Below, in pieces: positions 60,701 to 64,000 of a DNA stretch of 64,000 nt. Source of the DNA: a virus; IMG/VR virus record IMGVR_UViG_3300010885_050060, positions 62,001 to 126,000 of that record, one strand, 5' to 3'. How positions within the stretch are numbered: the stretch's first letter is position 1; every line of letters begins with the position of its first letter. The position numbers and the translations under genes are program-made. A model generated the notes under the pieces. It saw only the letters and a list, made by a program, of their open reading frames with translations. It was not told the origin of the DNA and did no database searches.

Positions 60701-62656
60701 ATACGGACAATCCGCAGAGTGTTCCCTATAAAAGAAAACATCATCCGCTATAGTATCCTCATCCATCCAAACAAACGAAACTTTTTGCTTTGGATTTATT
60801 TTAGCACATAATCCTCCCTGAACGACACCATCTATATGAGAAGCACAGTATATAGCATTGGTATCATATATAGAAATAGGATTCCCTCCATCTCTATTTA
60901 ATAATTGAATAGACCCTGCTCCTAGCCATGCGGCTTCAATCGGATCTTCTGTTTTTGTATTTAATTTATATATTAAATCCGCATTATTAAAAGAATTTCC
61001 TGCAACAGCACCCGTCATTATTTTCGTAGCATCTACTTCAGAAAGATTAATCGGTAAGCAAGTATCATCTAAAACAGTAATTGGAAGATTTTCATTTAAG
61101 GCATCATATTTTAAAATAGGCCATGCAATATCATTGGTTCCCTCTGATATAGGAAGGTCTGTCTTTTCAAATTTATATAAATATGCTTGTTCTGTTTCAC
61201 CAGAAAGAGCATCGCTATATGTAGGATTTATTCCAGATCCAAAAGATCTTTTTGTCAACGTATCGGCTTCATCTGAAAATTTTTCTGAAAATGCATTGCT
61301 ATAAACTAAATTCGAATCATTTATGTATATAGGAGAGGCAGCAGAGTTTGGAAGAGTATTTGTATAATATTGAGTTAGAATTTCTTTCTTTTGCTCATCC
61401 AATAGCTTTAAGTATAAAAAATAATCATCATCGTTTAAACTATATCCATCCCAAAGACTTCCTTTTGATGTCAATTTAAATCCAGGATACGGATATATAA
61501 ATTCTCTCGATGTTTGTGCATTAATCGTAAACTGCATTTTATCTTCTGCTTTTATTATATTCGGACCTTTAAGCCATGCACCCTCAAGATTTCCTGATTT
61601 GTCTGTAAAAAATAAATCAGAATTAGTATAATCATCACCACCCGCTGCACCAGATTTTACAAACGAGGAATCATTAATAAGAATTGGATTGTATACATTA
61701 TTAAAAACCGTTTCATCAACAATTCTGTCACCAGAAGGCCAGTAGAACCAATTATTTCCTTGCTCTAAATCTATATTCATAGTGAAATCTGGTTGATTTA
61801 TTTCACTTGCCCTAATTGCCGTTAACCCATATACAGTTTCACCTAAATATTGTTGTGTTGCAATAATTTCATTATATATTAAATTGCTTGCATTGGCAGA
61901 CAATGCAGCAGTTGAAAGAGTAGGAATTTCTAAAAGATATTGATTAAATAATCTAGACAATGGAGTATCCGCAACTCTTGAAAGATATCTAGTCGAAAGC
62001 AATTCCAACACTTCGTTTTCTTCTAAACCTTGAAATGGTATTTCATTAACAACCTGTTCTAAATCAACATACTGATTTATTGAAATAGAAGGATCAGAGT
62101 CATGATAATTCTGAGAATCGTGCAATTCTTCTAATTCTACGAAAAAATTTCCACTAACTGATGAAAGATCAGGAAAATAATTTGATAAAGAAGATATAGG
62201 AACCTGTGTAATATAATTCTCGTCTTTAGTAAATCCTTTTAAAATATATTCATACATCAATGCTTCTAGTCCCATGTTAGAACCTGCCAGATTATAACGA
62301 AGCTTTGCATTTTTTACAGACTCTCTTTTATATGATAATACTTTGCAAACTTCCTTTAGCTTTTTAACGAAATATGGAATTGCAAATATTAATTCTTCAT
62401 CATTTTTATAATCCAAATCTGCTAGAAATAAATCTTTTTCTTGCGTACCAAAAAGAAAATTTAAATCTTTTAATAATTGTATGTAATTTTCTTTAATAGC
62501 ATTGCTATTATTAGAAGTTAATAAAGTATTACTCCTATACCATTCGCGTAAATATTCTGAATAATATTCCTGTGCGGTATCTGGTTTTAAATTTTTCTGA
62601 TACTTCAACCAAGTAGGATAAGTTAAAGGAGATACTGTATTTAATGGTGCTGACAT
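57737..62656 (-). CDS. giant virion protein with von Willebrand A domain (exon 1 plus intron read-through)
   Basis: Continuous reading gives 1639 residues. If the intron splices at 57775/57774, exon 1 codes 1627 residues (ending GWY, plus one base), and exon 2 at 57451-57432 would add YNIKLF, replacing SSDTKYNIYGCN. A vWA domain spans about 820-1035: FDISIVIDKSYSQ gives MIDAS residues D829, S831 and S833, then T901 (AQTDIYNAL) and D964 (IILSDGYE). Upstream are two copies of a sandwich-like unit: residues 310-390 (IVDETVFNNVYNPILIND...AAWLKGPN-like) and 528-585 (VLDDTCLPINL...EAAWLGAGSI). The N-terminal 130 residues are helical, a possible baseplate anchor. It is probably a tail protein contacting the host. 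CTAAATATTATAAATG at the start. Confidence 0.72.
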   Translation of the reverse strand: MSAPLNTVSPLTYPTWLKYQKNLKPDTAQEYYSEYLREWYRSNTLLTSNNSNAIKENYIQLLKDLNFLFGTQEKDLFLADLDYKNDEELIFAIPYFVKKLKEVCKVLSYKRESVKNAKLRYNLAGSNMGLEALMYEYILKGFTKDENYITQVPISSLSNYFPDLSSVSGNFFVELEELHDSQNYHDSDPSISINQYVDLEQVVNEIPFQGLEENEVLELLSTRYLSRVADTPLSRLFNQYLLEIPTLSTAALSANASNLIYNEIIATQQYLGETVYGLTAIRASEINQPDFTMNIDLEQGNNWFYWPSGDRIVDETVFNNVYNPILINDSSFVKSGAAGGDDYTNSDLFFTDKSGNLEGAWLKGPNIIKAEDKMQFTINAQTSREFIYPYPGFKLTSKGSLWDGYSLNDDDYFLYLKLLDEQKKEILTQYYTNTLPNSAASPIYINDSNLVYSNAFSEKFSDEADTLTKRSFGSGINPTYSDALSGETEQAYLYKFEKTDLPISEGTNDIAWPILKYDALNENLPITVLDDTCLPINLSEVDATKIMTGAVAGNSFNNADLIYKLNTKTEDPIEAAWLGAGSIQLLNRDGGNPISIYDTNAIYCASHIDGVVQGGLCAKINPKQKVSFVWMDEDTIADDVFFYREHSADCPYVKRSPHNYYTNQNYQNPDPFDAKPAWTKCRCKSTKYSPIGHSGEVVTDYNGMADYLFADPQGLGADFAFNTWLDTRGLNPLQSPQFSYYKLDEIFGDKQVGWGSGIWKTGNGSRMVLKTGRRYTYYRTSFRSDLVASTTEQENNASPYLIVNYPYKNIRGITTNTSDNVFDISIVIDKSYSQNKDIQKTIEIVKEFASSLINGNVNVQISIISFNENALVATYLTNDLNVINFAIQDILSQSIKDTAQTDIYNALYLSDYILNTTIYDNNEPDSLFEICNSLNAIIQKKAEFKTNRNVPRSNAIKNIIILSDGYETINVGSAVPYSLELKNKGTQIYAVDIGPNTYFNENMQQIASRNGYFNLQKYLYDGEGNLNNFIQYLASLFSYSKLSIVPTWYKAIRNTFGEWIATNDISDMVLRSGDYLTYIHRSEVSYEGSNNTSFTTPSISFTINMKLNGWDYSTNSFQLTGVGLGYGGKPFWAKSYTKPEENLDQHFEKQLMYFGGQVRFIDGYLPVHQPEISYMTLSNGSFMTYQRRGITNLLWTQPLTLNVLLSSYQWNKIVFYKDFSNLQDIFRNGNTLDLIAYSSEEPSDIILESYSSFIPTKYNYYARNAFTYTQDFYLRNKCLNTFAVFNTAVAVEAFHPYANMNNVFYPTVATISLPSLAKSEKQLGEYMLPENLGVSYWRGRGYSMEVSKDTLTFIDSISAERLFLNTNKFSGRQRGLTKKDQYSPSMITDIDNRWMMESYSSSDAAGRITDTLNNQKFTPYQSKYEIIKRNNLGLCRQNDDFDFWKFPLPSTWDYAEKYPITLRREVLASSYENRIKELLVNKGTMTDWKNDIYGNDYGLFKDPYSKLTATAPLATDPPTPPSTDNCTNNGTLIYSYDSLESTPEEGFSRHKACFITVTIEIDQFGNIINQSQSGNSTNNLNLVEILQTNNLISLIVGIYTFAFEFFGWRKRGTYDNSGNLLTPAGWYSSDTKYNIYGCN

Positions 62657-62710
62657 TTATAATATTTAGATTGAAAGATAATAATTTCAGCGAATAAGTA
62701 CAAATATAAC

Positions 62711-62902
62711 ATGGACACATTCACTTCAGACTATTCTTCTAATATTCCAACTGGAATAACTTCTAATCTTGTTAAAAGCGTTTCAAGAACCGTTAAAAAA
62801 CCTATTAAGGTTTTAGAATATTCTTCCAAACATAAACAGGAAATAAAAAATATACAAAATATTTTATTAAAACTTGCGGAAATGTTATCAAAAGTAGATT
62901 GA
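62711..62902 (+). CDS. 63-aa unknown protein
   Basis: A small Lys/Ser-rich protein, divergent from the vWA gene. It has an N-terminal Ser/Thr-rich part (TSDYSSNIPTGITSN) and a C-terminal helix (KQEIKNIQNILLKLAEMLSK). ACAAATATAACATG precedes the start. It may be a small virion or regulatory protein; no family recognised. Confidence 0.48.
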   Translation: MDTFTSDYSSNIPTGITSNLVKSVSRTVKKPIKVLEYSSKHKQEIKNIQNILLKLAEMLSKVD

Positions 62903-62928
62903 CATTTATATTTTTTGCTGTATCTTTG
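62899..62928 (+). promoter_or_regulatory. sigma70-like / TAnnTTTG promoter
   Basis: TTGACA (62899-62904), a 16-base spacer, then TATCTT (62921-62926), the latter being part of TATCTTTG, which also fits the Bacteroidota TAnnTTTG box with an upstream TTG. The ATG of the next gene is only 6 bases downstream of the -10, so the transcript would be leaderless or nearly so. Confidence 0.55.
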
Positions 62929-62932
62929 AGGG

Positions 62933-63679
62933 ATGGGTAAAGTAATAGAGTTTATAGCAAACACAAAAGAAATGTTGGAGGTTATTGAAAAACCATATCC
63001 AGCAATAACAAAACTTCCTGATTGGATTAGTAATACTCCTTCGTATATCAATTGTAAAAAATCTGTGGATGAATTTGGTGATCCTACCAGCACCATTAAA
63101 AAATGTCTACCCGTAGTAGATGCTATGACTGCGGGATATCATATTCCACTTCATTGCGATGTTTGGGTAGAAAATGCAGGACCAAGTGATATTAATATAA
63201 AATGGTCTTGGGATACCCTACAAGTAATTGATATGCAGAAGCAAGAACAAATGCAAACATATCCCGTTCCAGAAGGATTTTATCCTACATCATTTAAATT
63301 TATAAATCCTTGGATTGTAAAGACTCCTGCGGGGTGGTCTTGTTTGTTTACACATCCACTCCACTATGATGATCTTCCATATAAATGCCTTCCAGCAATT
63401 GTAGATACCGATAAGCATCCAATTCCTGTTAATTTTTTATTCTTTTTAAATAAAAATTTTTCCGGATTGATAGAAAAGGGAACACCGATGATACAAGTCA
63501 TTCCATTTAAACGAGAAGATTTTAAATCTCAATTTTCATTTGATACAGGAAGCTTTAAGCAAAAATGGGAAAAGGCTCATCAAGTATTTTTTGATAGATA
63601 TAAAAGATTTTTCAGATCTCCCAAGAAATATGAACAAGGGGATATTAAAAATTGTCCGTTTGCATTTTTACATAAATAA
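62933..63679 (+). CDS. conserved phage protein of unknown function
   Basis: A 248-residue protein with many aromatic and Pro motifs: GYHIPLHCDVWVE, FINPWIVKTPAGWSCLFTHPLHYDDLPYK, PAIVDTDKHPIPVNFLFFLNKNF, GTPMIQVIPFKRE. This combination recurs in marine T4-like phages in proteins without known activity; I recall it as DUF6065-like but cannot confirm. The double-stranded beta-helix feel (His/Asp-containing strands) might mean a cupin-like fold, though no HxD...H triad is clear. It is driven by its own TTGACA promoter. Confidence 0.62.
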   Translation: MGKVIEFIANTKEMLEVIEKPYPAITKLPDWISNTPSYINCKKSVDEFGDPTSTIKKCLPVVDAMTAGYHIPLHCDVWVENAGPSDINIKWSWDTLQVIDMQKQEQMQTYPVPEGFYPTSFKFINPWIVKTPAGWSCLFTHPLHYDDLPYKCLPAIVDTDKHPIPVNFLFFLNKNFSGLIEKGTPMIQVIPFKREDFKSQFSFDTGSFKQKWEKAHQVFFDRYKRFFRSPKKYEQGDIKNCPFAFLHK

Positions 63680-63691
63680 CTAAATATTAAT

Positions 63692-63886
63692 ATGAACCTA
63701 ACATTAACACATAAAACTGAGTTTAAACCCAATTCAAGCTTCATGGAGCGTGAATCTTTGATCAATACCGAAACTCTTAAGATAATGGATACTCTTAGAC
63801 AAAAAGGGTTCTATCCACTGGAACATACAGTTACAAACAAAAACGATAAGACAGCAACGATCACAGTTGCTTATAGAGCACAATAA
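63692..63886 (+). CDS. 64-aa unknown protein
   Basis: A small protein (MNLTLTHKTEFKPNSSF...) with a helix TETLKIMDTLRQKGFYPLEH and a last strand TATITVAYRAQ. CTAAATATTAATATG precedes the start, so it has its own late box. It abuts the next gene with no gap. No family recognised. Confidence 0.58.
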   Translation: MNLTLTHKTEFKPNSSFMERESLINTETLKIMDTLRQKGFYPLEHTVTNKNDKTATITVAYRAQ

Positions 63887-64000
63887 ATGAGTGCAGGAAA
63901 GGGAGATAAACCTAGAAGTTGCTTTTCAAAGCAGTTTAAAGATAACTATGATTCTATAAAATGGAAGAGCAAAGAATCAGAACATAATCAAAATAATAAA
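63887..64000 (+). CDS. MSAGKGDKPR-type conserved small protein (partial)
   Basis: Begins MSAGKGDKPRSCFSKQFKDN and runs off the right edge after 38 codons. Proteins starting MSAGKGDxPRxV-xxxxYxxNYDxI are a small conserved family in phages and bacteria with no known function; here the match includes FKDNYDSIKW. The ATG directly follows the upstream stop. Confidence 0.68.
   Translation, partial: MSAGKGDKPRSCFSKQFKDNYDSIKWKSKESEHNQNNK

Noticed and set aside
62731-63096. 121-aa minus-strand ORF
   Set aside because: Lies opposite two better-supported plus-strand genes and has no motif.
1-64000. tRNA genes, insertion sequences, attachment sites
   Set aside because: No tRNA-like T-loop with matching stems, transposase or flanking att-like repeats was noticed by eye; a tRNAscan-SE run would be decisive.

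Overview
The window is a strongly AT-rich, densely packed stretch of a large T4-like myovirus (tailed dsDNA phage) genome. The evidence is a set of T4-type virion genes: portal gp20, an intein-bearing prohead protease gp21, scaffold gp22, major capsid gp23, a gp67-like core protein, head-completion gp4, neck gp13-like, tail gp15-like and baseplate gp25 and gp6. It also carries a T4-type clamp loader (gp44-like, and probably gp62-like) and several exact copies of the T4 late-promoter octamer TATAAATA just upstream of genes. The host cannot be read from the sequence. The lack of clear Shine-Dalgarno sites and one TAnnTTTG-type box would fit a Bacteroidota host, but this is weak evidence. Most start codons sit in an A/T-rich context a few bases after a TAAATA box.

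Layout. 1-929 (+): end of an unknown gene, then a sulfotransferase. 1016-6754 (-): a three-gene fibre cassette with beta-helical and YadA-head-like repeats and a terminal tip protein. 6802-9927 (+): small proteins, a P-loop kinase and a primase. 10614-14728 (+): glycosyltransferase, putative clamp-loader small subunit, GroES-like co-chaperonin, a DUF2693-like protein and a DinG/Rad3-like helicase. 14741-24068 (+): tail completion gp15-like, a giant LamG/propeller protein, three tandem paralogues ending in a polyglycine adhesin, and small helper genes. 24061-29960 (-): baseplate wedge module (gp7-position protein, gp6, gp25). 29996-32476: an unknown gene, clamp loader, dUTPase-like protein and putative small terminase. 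32578-45572 (-): head module (gp23, gp22, gp67-like, gp21, gp4, gp13-like, fibre genes, portal gp20). 45622-62656 (-): very large virion proteins, including an 1895-aa propeller protein, a truncated L-type lectin and a protein of about 1630 aa with a von Willebrand A domain. 62711-64000 (+): small conserved genes, the last cut by the window edge.

The less expected elements are these. A class IA-like group I intron core (about 57452-57774, minus strand) interrupts the 3' end of the vWA gene. Directly next to it is an 11-copy, 14-bp tandem array made of late-promoter-like units. An intein with LAGLIDADG-like motifs lies two residues after the expected catalytic histidine of the prohead protease. 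The fibre and baseplate proteins contain many host-surface or adhesion-type folds (LamG, L-type lectin, PKD, Ig-like, beta-propeller, vWA, polyglycine), several of them sharing shuffled modules. I found no tRNA, CRISPR array or insertion sequence. The large terminase, sheath, tube and DNA polymerase genes are not in this window.
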